Positions 12,703-23,987 of a stretch of DNA of 64,000 nucleotides are shown piece by piece. Source of the DNA: Isoetes taiwanensis (Eukaryota > Streptophyta > Lycopodiopsida > Isoetales > Isoetaceae); assembly GCA_021234155.1 (NCBI GenBank), contig JAJEKV010000041.1, forward strand, positions 2,732,447-2,796,446. The letters are read 5' to 3'. The position numbers and the translations under genes were made by a program. Numbering within the stretch: the stretch's first letter is position 1; every line of letters starts with the position of its first letter. Below the pieces are notes generated by a model. The model had not been told where the DNA came from. It saw only the letters and a list, made by a program, of their open reading frames with translations, and ran no database searches.

Positions 12703-12846
12703 GATATAACGCTAAGTCGCGCTAATAGTTTACTTTTATTCGCTCAATAAGTGGGACCTCTAGGCTATGACAGCTCCGGCTGTTCGGTTTTGCACTGTAT
12801 TGGCAATCCGGTCTCTGATCTATACATTAATTTTTCTTGATCTGCC

Positions 12847-12911
12847 ATGAGTGCGCCGGATCCAGCTCCTTACATTTTTCCCGTGTTTCCAACAGATGAA
12901 ACTAATTCCGG
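12847..12911 (+). pseudogene. ATL RING-H2 gene, N-terminal piece
   Basis: An ATG at 12847 opens about 21 codons (MSAPDPAPYIFPVFPTDE, then TNSG). They lead exactly into the target duplication of the LINE and resume at 31927 after the inserted DNA. The short polar N-terminus before a transmembrane helix is what ATL E3 ligases have. Once the insertion is ignored, the sequence runs on into SFRPSIAVIIGV at 31945, with one missing base between. I infer that this is the original start of the gene. About 145 bp of upstream DNA remain before the CACTA end, so the promoter is also interrupted. Confidence 0.7.
12901..12911 (+). repeat. LINE target-site duplication, left copy
   Basis: ACTAATTCCGG here is repeated exactly at 31916-31926, directly after the poly-A tail. 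Confidence 0.92.
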
Positions 12912-14494
12912 CAATATGCTGATGACACCTTTGTTTTTCTTAAACAGGAAGATAATAGCCTTCCAAACTTTCTCAAGATGATGGAAAGGTTTGGATATAT
13001 ATCTGGTGTTATGCTAAACAAGAATAAGTGTGCAATAATTCTAGATACAGGGAAACTGCACTACATGGGATAAAGATTTTAAACAGGAATGCTGGTACAT
13101 CAATCCTTGGGATTCCCCTAGCTCTGAATTCCTCCCTTCGAGGTTTATGGGAGCCAATCATTACTAGAATTAAAAAGAAACTAGGGATGTACTCCTCTTC
13201 CCTCTCTTTGGCTGGTAGAGTGCAGATTGCCGATGCTGTCATAGGTAGCACACATGTATATTTTTCATCTGCTATTGTTGGAGACAAAGCTTCTTACAAT
13301 AAAATTGAGGCAGCAATTAGGCAGTTTATTTGGCAAGGAGTACACAAGATATCCTGGGGAGATCTCATCAAACCTAGGAAGGAAGGAGGGCTTGGTTGTA
13401 AAGACCTATTTATTCAAGGTCAAGCACTTGCTGCCAAAATGATATGGAGAGCCATTCACAACTCCTCACCATCCCCTGCCATGAAATTGATTAGATATTG
13501 GGTACAGGAGTCATACCCTGTAGGTAGTCACACTTTAAGACATGAACTTCCAGATTCAACCTTCTTTCAATTCAATCCATGCCCAAATACCTCCATTATG
13601 CTGAGGAGAATGTTTGAAGCATGGAATACAGCTGCACTGTGTTATAGGCCCCCAATCCTTGATGCAAAGTGCAAGGATATCCACTTCTTTTGGCATCCAG
13701 AGGTAATACACAGCAACAATGACTGCTTGGCTCTTAAACATCCACAGAAGTACATGCAATGGCATAATGCAGGGATCAGGAAGATTGAAGATTTGAGACA
13801 TGGAGAATGGGAGGAAATATCTTTACTCACGAAAGGCTCACAGTTGGATAAGGAAATTTATGAGCTTATTATGGATAAGGTGGGGAGTTATGAAGAATTG
13901 TGTGAAAGTTCAAATCAGTGGCACCTAAAGGGTAAGGAAATGTATTCAGTGAGGGATATTTATAAATGTCTGGTCAGACATAAACCATCCAAAGCTACAC
14001 AACTTTGGAATTGTAGAGAAAAGAGACTTGCTACTATATGTGCTACAGGGTGGAAGAATTATACAGCAAACAAGATCAAAACTTTTGGTTGGCTGATTCT
14101 GCATCAGAGTTTAACCACCAATCATAGAAGAGCAAAATTTGACAATGCTATTTCTGAAGCATGCCCCCTAGGGTGTGGAGAAATTGAGTCTTCTAACCAT
14201 GTTTTCCTTTGTCCTAAGATTCAGGAATTCTGGAGTTGGACTGCACAGGTTAACAAAGGAGCCCCTGGAGAATCAAGTATCCTGGTATTCCTGAATTCTG
14301 GCAACAGGTTACTCAATACTGTTAGATCCATGTGTTGTTGGGCCATATGGAAGCACAGAAACAGAACTGCTATTGAAAAGAAGGCTCCAAATTTGACCTG
14401 GTTAAAGCAGGTCTTTCTAAGCTCATTGACAGACTCAGCCATTGGACACAAAGCATCAAAAGGACAGGGTTATGACAAGGAATGGCATGCCATT
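12912..14494 (+). mobile_element. L1-type LINE, 5'-truncated, left part
   Basis: The element begins exactly at the reverse transcriptase catalytic box (QYADD, 12912-12926). It continues through the RT thumb region and a C-terminal zf-RVT domain (cysteine cluster near 14160-14215, ACPLGCGE and NHVFLCP). Two frames are needed: 12912 to about 13075, where there is a stop, and then about 13060 to 14494. The copy is therefore frameshifted and inactive. RT of L1-type elements copies the element's RNA at the target nick, and 5' truncation is its normal by-product. The frame continues seamlessly at 31224 on the other side of the chromovirus. Confidence 0.92.
14490..14494 (+). repeat. Chromovirus target-site duplication, left copy
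   Basis: CCATT precedes the 5' LTR and is repeated at 31219-31223 directly after the 3' LTR. Five bases is the usual size for LTR retrotransposons. Confidence 0.95.
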
Positions 14495-16067
14495 TGTGAC
14501 GTTCCAAGTATTTATACGGTATACGTACGCCACCATGGGGTATGGTAACCTAGGGGGTTGACCTAAAAGGGATTAAATTGCTAATTTAATTATTAAGGAT
14601 AATAACCTATAATTAAGGAATTAATATTTAAGAAGGATAATTAAGCTAATTATGGTTTGGGAAGGCGCCACATAGCCAAATTCGATTGGCCAGCATGGTG
14701 TATACTACTTTGAACCATTAAGGTGGATCACCACCCCCATATCAACCATAATCGACCAAGAGGAGCTGAGCGCCTACCTTTGCCAAGCTGAGCGCCACCT
14801 TTGCCAAGCACTTATACCTGTGTAACCAGAGCTGAGCACCATGTCCCAGGAAGATGGAAGCACCAAATGACAACGGGTCCAGCAGGAACTCAGGTGGGTG
14901 GTTAGTATAGCTTGAGAATTCTAGAGTAGCGCCCCTGTTGGGCACTTGTTGTGTTGATTTGTCTGTTCTCTCTGTGTCTTACTTGTAGGAACTAACCCTT
15001 GATTGTCAAGGTAAGTTCTCTTTATATTCTGAATCTGGTTCTGCTCTTAAAGGATGGATTGATAATTCTTTGCATAGTATTACTCTGGAAATGGGGGAAT
15101 TAAGGGGGTAGAGACCTCTGAGCCATGATAGTAGGATGCTCCTAGGTTGATCCATGTATTTCCCAGTAGTTGCGGCCTGCGTACAAGAGACCACCGAGTC
15201 GTGGATGCTATGGAGTGACTTAGCACCAAACAAGGGACATGTGGTGGTGAAGTGGGGTGGGGTCTTGCATGAACATAAAAGGCTCTGGGACTCCTGAGTG
15301 GGCTAGGCACGATGGCCGTCCACGTAGAGGGCGGGTATGGGTCCGACACTCCACGGGTGTAGAGGTGTGATCCATTATGGGGCATCTTGCACTTTGAGTA
15401 GATTTAGGGTGAGTAAGTCGGCATGCGGATGCGGGGTCGCTGATGCCGCACGTATCCTCTAGCTCACCCATGGAACCAGGGGACGCTTCCCCCGCCCGCC
15501 TCATCGGACGGGCTTCATGAACCCCGTGTAGTAGGCTCGAAGGGTGATACCTTGAGTCTCAAGGCGGTGGGAAGGCTATAGTGACGCCATAACATGATTT
15601 GACTCATCCGCAAAGTGTGCATTGCGGGGAGGGGCGGATGGAGTGGACAACCCTAGCCGATGTTCTATGCCAGCCAACGCCATGTCAAGATTCGGTCTGC
15701 TGATCTCTTGAGACCTAGCCGTCAGTCGATCCTCACTGGAGTCTGAGCCGGGGTAGAACCATGGGTTTGGGTGTTTTCCTTAGTGTTAAATGCATATTCT
15801 CTGTTGTTGTCACTTGGATGGATGTGCCACCCTTCGTGGTGGTAAATTATGATATAATTATGCTGTGTGCTAACCTTGTATTCACGCTTCCGCGACGTAG
15901 GAGTCCCATTGAAGGTGTGGGCCGAATGACCCCTCTGTGTCCTTCACTCGAGCATCTCTCTATAGATGGCCCGGGTCAGACGGAGGGCCCTGCTCGTGGC
16001 GAATTGGTCGCCATGGGACCCCCGTATGTATACGGCCGGGTGTCGTATATGTTCAGGGAGCGTCACA
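14495..16067 (+). repeat. 5' LTR of the chromovirus
   Basis: Starts TGTGACGTTCC and ends GCGTCACA. It matches 29580-31218 over its length but lacks about 32 bp near the start and one copy of a gagcgcctacctttgccaag-type unit near 14765. Short frames inside it (for example 15761-16132) also occur in the 3' LTR and are not treated as genes. Confidence 0.95.
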
Positions 16068-16068
16068 G

Positions 16069-16080
16069 TGGTATCAGAGC
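16069..16080 (+). promoter_or_regulatory. Primer-binding site, tRNA-Met type
   Basis: TGGTATCAGAGC lies one base after the LTR end. It is complementary to the 3' end of initiator methionine tRNA, which primes minus-strand DNA synthesis in many plant LTR retrotransposons. Confidence 0.95.
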
Positions 16081-16781
16081 CGTGATTTCGGTTACTCGAA
16101 ATCATAGCACTGACCAAACCCTAACTCGCTAGTTCGGTAGTCAGGAGAGAGAGTTTAAGCTAGTGTGATTGTTTAGCTCTCTGATGTTTGGTTTGGTGCT
16201 AGGTTAATGTAATAGAATGTAGGTTCTTAAGAAGTTTAGGGCGACTAGAAGACCCAAGTTTGGAAGGGCTATAACTTTTTGTAGGTAGCTCGGATGAAGG
16301 CGAAAATGGCTCCAATGGATCGGACACCTCCCAAAACCCTAAGGGGCGCGTTTCCCGAGGGCGAACAGACAACAGCTGGCCGCAAAATCAAAAGGGGCGC
16401 TGCTGTCTTCGGAGGTGTTTTTCTCAACGAGTTGAGGTCAGATAAGGATCATGGCGCCCCATACGATTCGCTAGCGTATTTTTAAACGCGTGCATTTTAT
16501 TTTTTTTTTTTTTTTTTTTTTGTTTATATTTTGAAGAAAATTTTTATAAAAAGTTAAAAGTTAAATTTTAAATTTTGAACCACTTTTTGAAGAGTGTGCT
16601 TTCTCGTGCAACTTCCTACCGCCATAGCCGACGGACCTGAGCTCCCATCTCGCCATAGCTGACCTCCACGGCTACTCTGCATCTGCTCTAAGCCCTAGCG
16701 CCCTCGCCTACCCTCCAGCGCCGCCTATCCCAGCTTGAGCGCCCTACCTCCTCTCCCTTGTTGTTCATTGCCAGTGCTACC
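16081..16781 (+). other. Leader between primer-binding site and first ORF
   Basis: This stretch holds a long T run at about 16498-16521 and a C-rich stretch near 16610-16760. No gene is recognised; the 63-codon frame at 16294 has no family features. Confidence 0.5.
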
Positions 16782-18140
16782 ATGCCACGTTTTAAACTTA
16801 CCGTGGACCTCAAGAAGATGAACGTATTTCAGCTGTTTAGCGCGCTAGTAGATCATCTTTCGGATGACAGCCCCACCATTGATACGGTTTTAGACCTTTT
16901 TGTGAAGCACTTCATTGAGGGCCGTAGAATCCCCTACCCCATTTTTCACTTGAATGAGCGCTTCCTTATGAAACTAAACGCTGCAGATCAGCCCTACACT
17001 CTTGTAGAGCAGCCGGACCACGCTTGGGCCGTAGTTAGGTTCTATCCCTCAGCAGGACCAGATGAGGACCCCGTAGAGCTTATCCGAAATGAGGCCCAAA
17101 GGATCATGCACCTTGCTAGGGTAGAAGACCTTCAGCAAATAGCTAGTGCCCCACCAGACGCACGGGCTAACGCTTTTTACTACCTTGGTAAGGGCCGTGT
17201 ACTTATGTATCAAGACTACTATAATCTTCCTACCTTCTTTTGGAATGAAGACCTTAATAGCTTCATTTTTGAAAATGTTCCACCTAATTTTGACCAAGCC
17301 CGCATGGACCTCGTGCAAGCTGACATGCGAGCGCGCCCGGATAGGTACCATACGGAAATTGCCAGGCGAATACAAATGCGCTTGGACAAAGAGGCCAGGG
17401 ATGCAGAAGAGAGAGAGCGCCTCCGTAAGGAAGAGGAGGATGCCCAAAATCAGCAGAACGGGAACCAACAGGTGGATCAGCAGGACGACCAGCAGGTTGA
17501 TCAGCAGCAGAATCCAGATGTTGATCAGCAGCAGGATCAAGGTGTTGGTCAGAATGTTGACCATCAGGGAGACCAGAATATGGGTCAAAATGTGAACCAA
17601 CCGGTAGATCAGAGCGGGCCCCAGAATAGGAAGCACACAGAGTGGGGTAACAGGAAGTTGAAGAGAAAGAACACCAAACCCGTTAAGGGAGGTGTGGACT
17701 ACAAGACCCGATTACAAAAGAATGTCGCCATTGCCAAGAAGACATCAGCTCAGAGGCGGGAGCAAATCGTGCAGCGAGCCAAGCATCCAACTACTGGTGG
17801 GAAATCCCTCCCATCACTGAAGGCGACCCTCAAGCCGCGAAAGCCCCATAGATATCGACCGGGCACGGTAGCACTTCGGGAGATACGTAAGTATCAGAAG
17901 TCTACTGAGCCATTGATCCGTCGGCTCCCTTTCCAGCGGCTTGTACGGGAAATTATCCAGGAGTTTAAAACTGATCTGAGGTTCCAAGCCTTTGCAATCC
18001 TCGCACTTCAGGAGGCTGCTGAGGCTTACCTCATAGAGATTTTGAGTGACGCCAACCTCTGCGCGATACATGCGAAGAGGGTTACCATCATGCCCAAGGA
18101 CCTCCAGCTAGCTCGAAGGATCCGAGGGGAGTTCCGGTGA
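16782..18140 (+). CDS. Novel protein fused to a complete histone H3 fold
   Basis: The frame from ATG 16782 gives 452 residues. Residues 1-195 are a helical region I do not recognise. Residues about 195-222 are a charged coiled-coil-like helix, about 222-284 are glutamine-, asparagine- and aspartate-rich repeats, and about 285-350 are a basic linker. Residues 354-452 are a full histone H3 core, [20 protein letters not shown] through ARRIRGEFR, about 83% identical to plant H3 by eye. Tyrosine after the HR (position 41) and leucine at 90 point to an H3.3-like origin. Most of the H3 tail is replaced; only a short TTGGK-like remnant is left. No intron interrupts it. The frame is open while gag and protease of the same element are broken. 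Role inferred: chromatin binding or targeting, perhaps as part of a particle protein. No gag zinc knuckle is present. Confidence 0.9.
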   Translation: MPRFKLTVDLKKMNVFQLFSALVDHLSDDSPTIDTVLDLFVKHFIEGRRIPYPIFHLNERFLMKLNAADQPYTLVEQPDHAWAVVRFYPSAGPDEDPVELIRNEAQRIMHLARVEDLQQIASAPPDARANAFYYLGKGRVLMYQDYYNLPTFFWNEDLNSFIFENVPPNFDQARMDLVQADMRARPDRYHTEIARRIQMRLDKEARDAEERERLRKEEEDAQNQQNGNQQVDQQDDQQVDQQQNPDVDQQQDQGVGQNVDHQGDQNMGQNVNQPVDQSGPQNRKHTEWGNRKLKRKNTKPVKGGVDYKTRLQKNVAIAKKTSAQRREQIVQRAKHPTTGGKSLPSLKATLKPRKPHRYRPGTVALREIRKYQKSTEPLIRRLPFQRLVREIIQEFKTDLRFQAFAILALQEAAEAYLIEILSDANLCAIHAKRVTIMPKDLQLARRIRGEFR

Positions 18141-18409
18141 CTACGCGACTCTCTTTCTTCTATTGTAAAAATTTTGTGGACTTAATTATGTGAAATATTC
18201 CCAATTTTGGGGTTGTGAATATAAAAATATTTTTTTTCCCGCCACTTGGTGTGAATTAAAAAATAAATAAATTATTAATTAAATAATAATTTCTAATAAT
18301 AATTTCGGGAAACGTGCCAAAAAGTATAAAGCCCCTTTTTGGCCATTACGGTTTCATTTCCCTTCTTGCTTTTCGCGTTTTCCTTCTCCTCTCTTGCGCC
18401 TTCAACCTT
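18141..18409 (+). promoter_or_regulatory. AT-rich spacer with TATA box before the second ORF
   Basis: TATAAAG at 18325-18331 lies about 80 bp upstream of the ATG at 18410, with a pyrimidine-rich presumptive leader between. The arrangement looks like a separate plant promoter and less like a polycistronic message. This is an inference from motif and spacing. Confidence 0.5.
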
Positions 18410-19788
18410 ATGGATCGCCCAACCTTACAGCAGTGGTATCTAGATGGAGAGCATCGGGACCCCGCGGTCCCCTTTGACCTTCTTCACCCTTATCTCCAGC
18501 AGGTAGACCTCGTCTCCAACATGCAGGTGCACCTAGACTATGCTGCCTTCCTTCGGTTTTTCCATGAGGAGATTGTACCTGCTTGCGTCTCCAATGAAGA
18601 CGACACACAACTCTATCTCGACTTCCACACTTTGCTTGAGATGCTAGGAGATGATGAGCACGCCCGGAATGTCATCAAGGGCATAAGGAGGCGGGGGACT
18701 GACTTCCCTATTGTTACAATAGATCGGGAAACTTGTTTTGAGGCCCGATTTGCACTGGCCATCATCATGGACCAGTATATTGAGGATGAGGAGATAGCTG
18801 CTGAGCATTCCTCTACGCCTGTACCTCCTGACCCGGAAGACGACGAAGTCGTCGATGAGCAGGATTTTGTAAGGTGGAGGGAACTTGCCACTGAAGCCCC
18901 TGCCAGTCGAGAGAAAGCCCTCAAGCTCGAAGGGCTAAACCTTCTTCCTACAGTACTCTTGAATAACCAAGAGTACCTGATTCTTGAGGACATTATGTGG
19001 GCCTACCGCGTCATTACTGGGATCCGCCGCAAGAAGATAGAGGTCCTCTATGATCTTGCTGAGTATTGCCAGGATGACTTCCTCGATTTTACCACACCGG
19101 TTGTGCATCCCTCACCAGTTGAGAACTTGTTGGCATACCGGCCAGAAGAACTAGAACCCGTTGGGACCCTTTTGTCACTTCGACAGTTCTTGTTGACTGA
19201 CACACCCCAGCCTCCGGAGGAGCATTTTGCAGCCCAGATGCGGCTTCCACCCCCAGATCAGCCATTGCAGATTACCATGGGAGGTATGATGAGGTGGAAG
19301 ACCTTTGGGACACCAAGGTCAGCCTTAGGGATGACAAGGAGGAAGTAGAGGAGGAGAAGCTCCCAGAGAACTTGGAAAAGGAAGCGGAGACCTCCGGGGA
19401 TCCTCAGATTAGGGCAATGGGTAACCATGTGGCCCGATTGTTTCTTTCAGTTTTCCGGCAAGGAGAGGTACTGTTCTTCAAGAACTTGGGGCCTTCTTCT
19501 GAAGCTTCTTGGTGGGCGCTCCGAGCCATATCCACTTCAGCGGGCCATAAGAAGATTGACTATCACGCCACCACCATTACGTTGGTCCGTAGGGATTTGG
19601 CTATAGTAGCATTGGGGGACGTGGCGGGCTGCGCTAATATGCGACTTCTTGTGGCGGCACCTTTAGCCACTTGCTTACCACCAGAGGCAGCAGCTCGAGC
19701 CGCCCTCTCTGCTAGCCCCAGTGCTACCTTGATGCGCTACCGTCCACCTCCTCAGCCTATGGACGAAGAGGAGAGACCTAGTTCTTAG
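18410..19788 (+). CDS. Acidic ORF of unknown function, one frameshift, weak H3-like end
   Basis: From ATG 18410 a frame runs to 19348. A second frame (19294-19788) continues it after a one-base shift near 19290-19345, giving about 455 residues in all if joined. The protein is acidic, leucine-rich and helical, and I do not recognise residues 1-300. Near its end (19390-19620) the order RLFLSVFRQGEVLFF, then EAS, then YHATTITLVRRDLAIVA resembles the alpha1-loop1-alpha2-alpha3 order of H3. YHATTITLVRRD is placed like [12 protein letters not shown] of H3. The match is weak and may be chance. It lies directly after the H3-fusion ORF in the same orientation. Whether the shift is a mutation, an intron or programmed cannot be told. 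Confidence 0.55.
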
Positions 19789-19983
19789 AGATTGTGTTAC
19801 GCATTTTGTACTGCGTATAGTTGTAAAATTTTGGTTTGGCACTTTCTTTAGCCATTTTATAATATATGATGTGCCATCTTTTTATCAATTGTGGCTATTG
19901 TATTAATGAATACAATTAAAATTGTTCTATTCCATGATGCGTTCCTCTATCTATTGGAGTTTAGAGTATAGCAAAATTGTCCA

Positions 19984-20205
19984 ATGTTCTATATTCATTT
20001 CTATCGTCTTGCAGACGAGACCCTCGAAGAATATGAAGAGAGAATTACCAATCAGATAAGAAGGGATGATCCAGGACCGCCCGACCAGGATTATGGCCAA
20101 AGGTATGGGGAGTACCCAGAATGGGACGAAGGTTACGAGGTAGGGGAACCCGCACACCCAGGAGAGCCCTATGCCCGGGGGTTTCACCATATTATACCCG
20201 TATAA
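19984..20205 (+). CDS. Small acidic ORF, unknown
   Basis: This encodes 73 codons, rich in Glu, Asp, Tyr and Pro after a short hydrophobic start. The sequence tcttgcag just before the acidic part could be a splice acceptor, so it may be a last exon of the preceding gene. No family is recognised. Confidence 0.3.
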   Translation: MFYIHFYRLADETLEEYEERITNQIRRDDPGPPDQDYGQRYGEYPEWDEGYEVGEPAHPGEPYARGFHHIIPV

Positions 20206-20496
20206 AGCATGTGCGTGACTGGTTATGGGTTTTTTTTTTTTCAAACCGTCCGTATACGGACGAAGCAAAATACGGGCTTATGGCCAAGAAGTCGTAGGTG
20301 GTCGAGAAGGGGGAGATGGGCGGGAACGTCCATTCCCGTATCATACGGTGAGGCATTAGTCTTGAAGATCTGAGGCGCCATATCTTGTTATAGCATGGAA
20401 GTTTAGGCTGAAAAAACATCCAGGTACGAATGCCACAAGCAGGTTTATTTTTTTCCCTTCCGGCTCCATAGTTTTGGATGTTTTCTGCTTCTTACA

Positions 20497-22915
20497 GATT
20501 GACAATGTTCGGTGTTGTGGCGAGAAGCACTTTGAAATCTGCTGCTCTTAGGAAGCTTAAGAGTCCCGGTGGTAACTTTCACAAGGGAATATCATGAAAC
20601 GGTCGTTGAGCACTATTCAGCATTTGAATTTCAGGTACTTGGGCTCTTCGAGTACACTACAAGACGTGCTAACACTATCACGAGCCTAACGTTTTTAGCT
20701 CTTGTCCTCTTCAGAAATGAGCTCAAGTCAGATACTTTTGGAGCTATTGAGGCCTTGAAAAAGGGTGAGGTGCGAGCTATTCTTGCTTGATATGTTTTCT
20801 AGTGATGCATTTGCGGCAATTGCGTCTTTCTTTTGCTTCCTAAATTTTGTGAAATGTTTGCTTACTTGTTGTACGATTATGTTGCTAGGTTCGCCGAATA
20901 ATGGTAACTGGTGATAATGCTCATTGTGTTCATTACATTGCGAAGCAAGCTGGCATGATATATCAAGATACTGAGGTTATATTACCATGATAACAGGTAA
21001 TGGACGTAATTGATTTTATGTGATTTCCGGTATTTTGTCTACTTACTATCATGTAACAACCCGCAGTATAAGTTGGTCACTTATGAGACCAAAGGATGGT
21101 CCATTTATCAGGCCTTTGACGACAGAAGATCTCTTATCACAGCACATGAAAGGCCTTGAAGTTGGAATGCTAGAACTAGCTATTACAGGAAAAGCTTTCA
21201 ATGTTCTTTATTCAACTGGAATGATGGACAACATCCTCTTTTGGACACGTATCTTTGCTCGTTTCACTCTTGCAGACAAGGTAGTCAAATGTTTGTCCCG
21301 ATAAACATTTGATTTGGATTTGTAATCAGTTTGCTTTGCAGGTCTTGGTAGCCAACATGCATCGGGACCATGGCCTGATTGTTGGGATGTGTGGAGATGG
21401 GGGCAATGATTGTGGTGCGCTGCGAGCTGCACATGTTGGCATTGCACTCAGTGATGCAGAAGCTTCTGTTGTCTCTCCTTTCACCTCTAGAGCAAAATCG
21501 GTATACTCATTATAAGATTTATGCAATTGTCAAAAAGTTAGCTAGGTTATCTTGTATGAATAATTAGAGATTCTACAAAATTAGGCAGATAAGAATTGGC
21601 AATAGCTTATTATCTGTAGTTCTGGATAACCATAGAACATGTATGCCCACTCCAGGATCTCCCAGGTTTATGCAACCTTTCTTTGTTAAAATCAACCCAG
21701 CTAAGGCATTCAATTTTCTTTCCACTTATGCAAGGAACCATAGGGCAGTTAGACACAGGAAAGGCAAGGATTGTGAAGGTCTTAGACTGAACTCTTTATA
21801 CACCAGGGCTGAGACCTTATTACTGAGCCTTACAGACTGGCTATTTATGTTAGTTTATTGAGGATGTGGTTCAAGAATTTTGTAAGGCCCATCTATAATG
21901 CTGTCATGAGTAGAGATGAGATATGGCCCAGAATGGGATTAGGTATTATGTTGGGGAGGAGAGTTTCTCATCTTATTGAGAAGAAGGGAGCTTATAGTGA
22001 TGGATATAGTGCTGTTGCTCCAATGTTGCTCATGGTTTTTCATACGGCCACAACATTCTCATGGGACCACCCAATGTTGGGATTTTGAACTCTCCAAAAG
22101 TAGTTATATACTTTATCCTACTTATTGCTAGCATGGTTTGTTACAGCATTGCCATATTTTGACAGCCATGCTGCAACAGATGGCTGTTTGAAGTACTCAA
22201 TTTGGTTTGTAGAGAGATATTTTTTTGGCACCTTTTCAGTGTATAATATTTGGGGCTAGCAAATGATGGGAAAAATTACGTCCAGTCGCCTGGCTCAAAA
22301 CTGGCATTGTCCCTGCGTCTTTATGCAGTCTTGTGTGACCATTTAAATTTCAAAGTTTAAAACGCAATTGTTCAGATCTTCCTGTTGATTGTTCTTGTTT
22401 CTGCAGATAGCTTCAGTTGTTGACCTGCTTCGAGAAGGACGAGGAGCTTTGCATACTTCATTTGCATGCTACAAGTTCCTTATCATATATGGTCTGATGT
22501 TTTCAATTCTTAAGCTTTGTGCTTATTGGTGAGGTGCACTTTCAGGAGTTTTACTTTTTCTGAGGTATCTTACAGGCAAGAGCAAGTTGGATTCTCTGCC
22601 CTGTGCTTTTTATTCACATTTTTTCCAGATAGTTGTGGGAGTAGTTGATCCAGAAGATCTCCTTCTAAATGAACGAAGTGATGCCAGCTAGTTTTGTGGT
22701 CTTATTCGTTGCATATGGTAATAGCCAGCTTAATGGTATATGTTACATGTGTGCCCAAGAAGAATTGGCTTCGCCTTTCTCTAATAACATATTTTGTTTT
22801 AATGGTCATTTCATTAACAAGGATTTTGTTTTTTACACCTGCAGAATGTGAGTTCACAGCCAATTTGGACCATTGACCCTGCAAATCTTAATTGGAATCC
22901 AACAAATTATGCCAT
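20497..22915 (+). pseudogene. P5B-type ATPase (ATP13A family) gene fragment with introns
   Basis: Separate exon-like blocks carry P5-ATPase sequence in the correct order. They are a cysteine-rich block (NVRCCGEKHFEICCS) and HYSAFEF; FRNELKSDTFGAIEALKKGE; RRIMVTGDNAHCVHYIAKQA; ITGKAFNVLYSTG and FARFTLADK; then [18 protein letters not shown] with [13 protein letters not shown]. The last is IASVVDLLREGRGALHTSF plus membrane helices. [10 protein letters not shown] is the hinge motif with glycine in place of the usual alanine. GT...AG introns lie between blocks. In-frame stops (for example TAG near 20548) and frameshifts kill it, and the N-terminal half with the phosphorylated aspartate is missing. 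P5B pumps act in endo-lysosomal membranes. The fragment lies inside the chromovirus, upstream of gag. Confidence 0.85.
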
Positions 22916-23699
22916 AAGGAAGCCACGGTGGACTTTCCTGAAGTTTATGGCTTGAATGCGAATCCGAAGGTTATTTATCCAGAGGTTAGAGAACCCAGGG
23001 GGAGCCGGTTTCCATCATCATCTTAAACAACCAGCTGATATAGGTCTCACTGTTTGTTGGACTGAGCAGTAGTAATTGAATTCTCTAAGACATGAACCCC
23101 GGTGGCTTCAACTATCTCCAGGGATGTATGTTGAAAACATTTTTGATGTTAGTTACATGCGCATATGTAATTGAATTCTTTAAGACATGAACCACGTTAC
23201 ATCAAGTCCTTGCAATTCTTTACATCTGGGCCTTGGCCTTTCTCGAATTACACTACTTACCTTACTGGAATGTCTCTATCTATTGATTGAATAAATATGC
23301 CATTAAATTATTCGACTATGTTTTTATTTTGGACTTGGGGTTTGTGCGAATACAAGTAAAAGTATATGCTATTGATCTGAGTATGTGGCATCTAGTGGTA
23401 GATTAATTTTTTTTATTAATGATGTGGGTAGGGTATATAAAATGTAAGATCGGGTAGGGGTATATAAAGACCCTTTTAAGCCCTACAAAGATCGGGTAGG
23501 GGTATATAAAATGTAACATAGTTCGGGCGTATATCTACGGTAGGGGGCATGGAAACTGGGTATTCCTATTTACGTATGTAGGGGTTTTCGACCTCCAAAA
23601 GTCGTATACAAGGGGTTTTCTGGCGACCCCTTGCACGCACATGAGGTATCCCCATATGCCTAGGTGAAATCCCCGGGGCCCTATGATCCAGCCAAGGGG
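22916..23699 (+). other. Spacer with three tandem TATA-like repeats
   Basis: Between 23425 and 23517 the block gatcgggtaggggtatataa, or a close variant, occurs three times. It is followed at about 200 bp by the frame starting at 23700. The rest of this stretch holds no recognisable gene. Confidence 0.6.
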
Positions 23700-23987
23700 A
23701 TGGAGATAGTTAACATTATCAGAGAATGGGCCTTTGACGACCTGAAGCAAACTCTTCGTCGCACATGGGACTATTGGGACATGTCAAGGCACGAAGCTTT
23801 TGAGGATGCCAACGATCATTTGTGGCAAATCTTCTATGCATTAAGGAGGCTTTTTACTCTCCTTATTATTAGCCCAACGCTAGATTACCAACCTGTTATC
23901 GTCCAGGCCTGGGCACGTTACAAGCTCGTTAGGGCTGTACGTGAAAGTGTTCGCTACTCTATTTTGTACCCATTTGCGAATCCCTAG
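23700..23987 (+). CDS. Small helical ORF, unknown
   Basis: ATG 23700 opens 95 codons, predicted helical and rich in Arg, Trp and Leu (MEIVNIIREWAFDDLKQTL start). No family is recognised. It follows a triple TATA-like repeat and precedes the gag remnant, so it may be another accessory frame of the element. Confidence 0.35.
   Translation: MEIVNIIREWAFDDLKQTLRRTWDYWDMSRHEAFEDANDHLWQIFYALRRLFTLLIISPTLDYQPVIVQAWARYKLVRAVRESVRYSILYPFANP

Noticed and set aside
15080-16132. Several 60-120 codon frames in the 5' LTR, repeated at 30245-31310
   Set aside because: They occur in both LTRs, overlap on both strands and show no family features; LTR shadows.
17049-17636. 195-codon hydrophobic minus-strand frame
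   Set aside because: Antisense of the Gln/Asp-rich part of the H3-fusion ORF; the leucine/isoleucine richness is the complement of CAG/GAT repeats.
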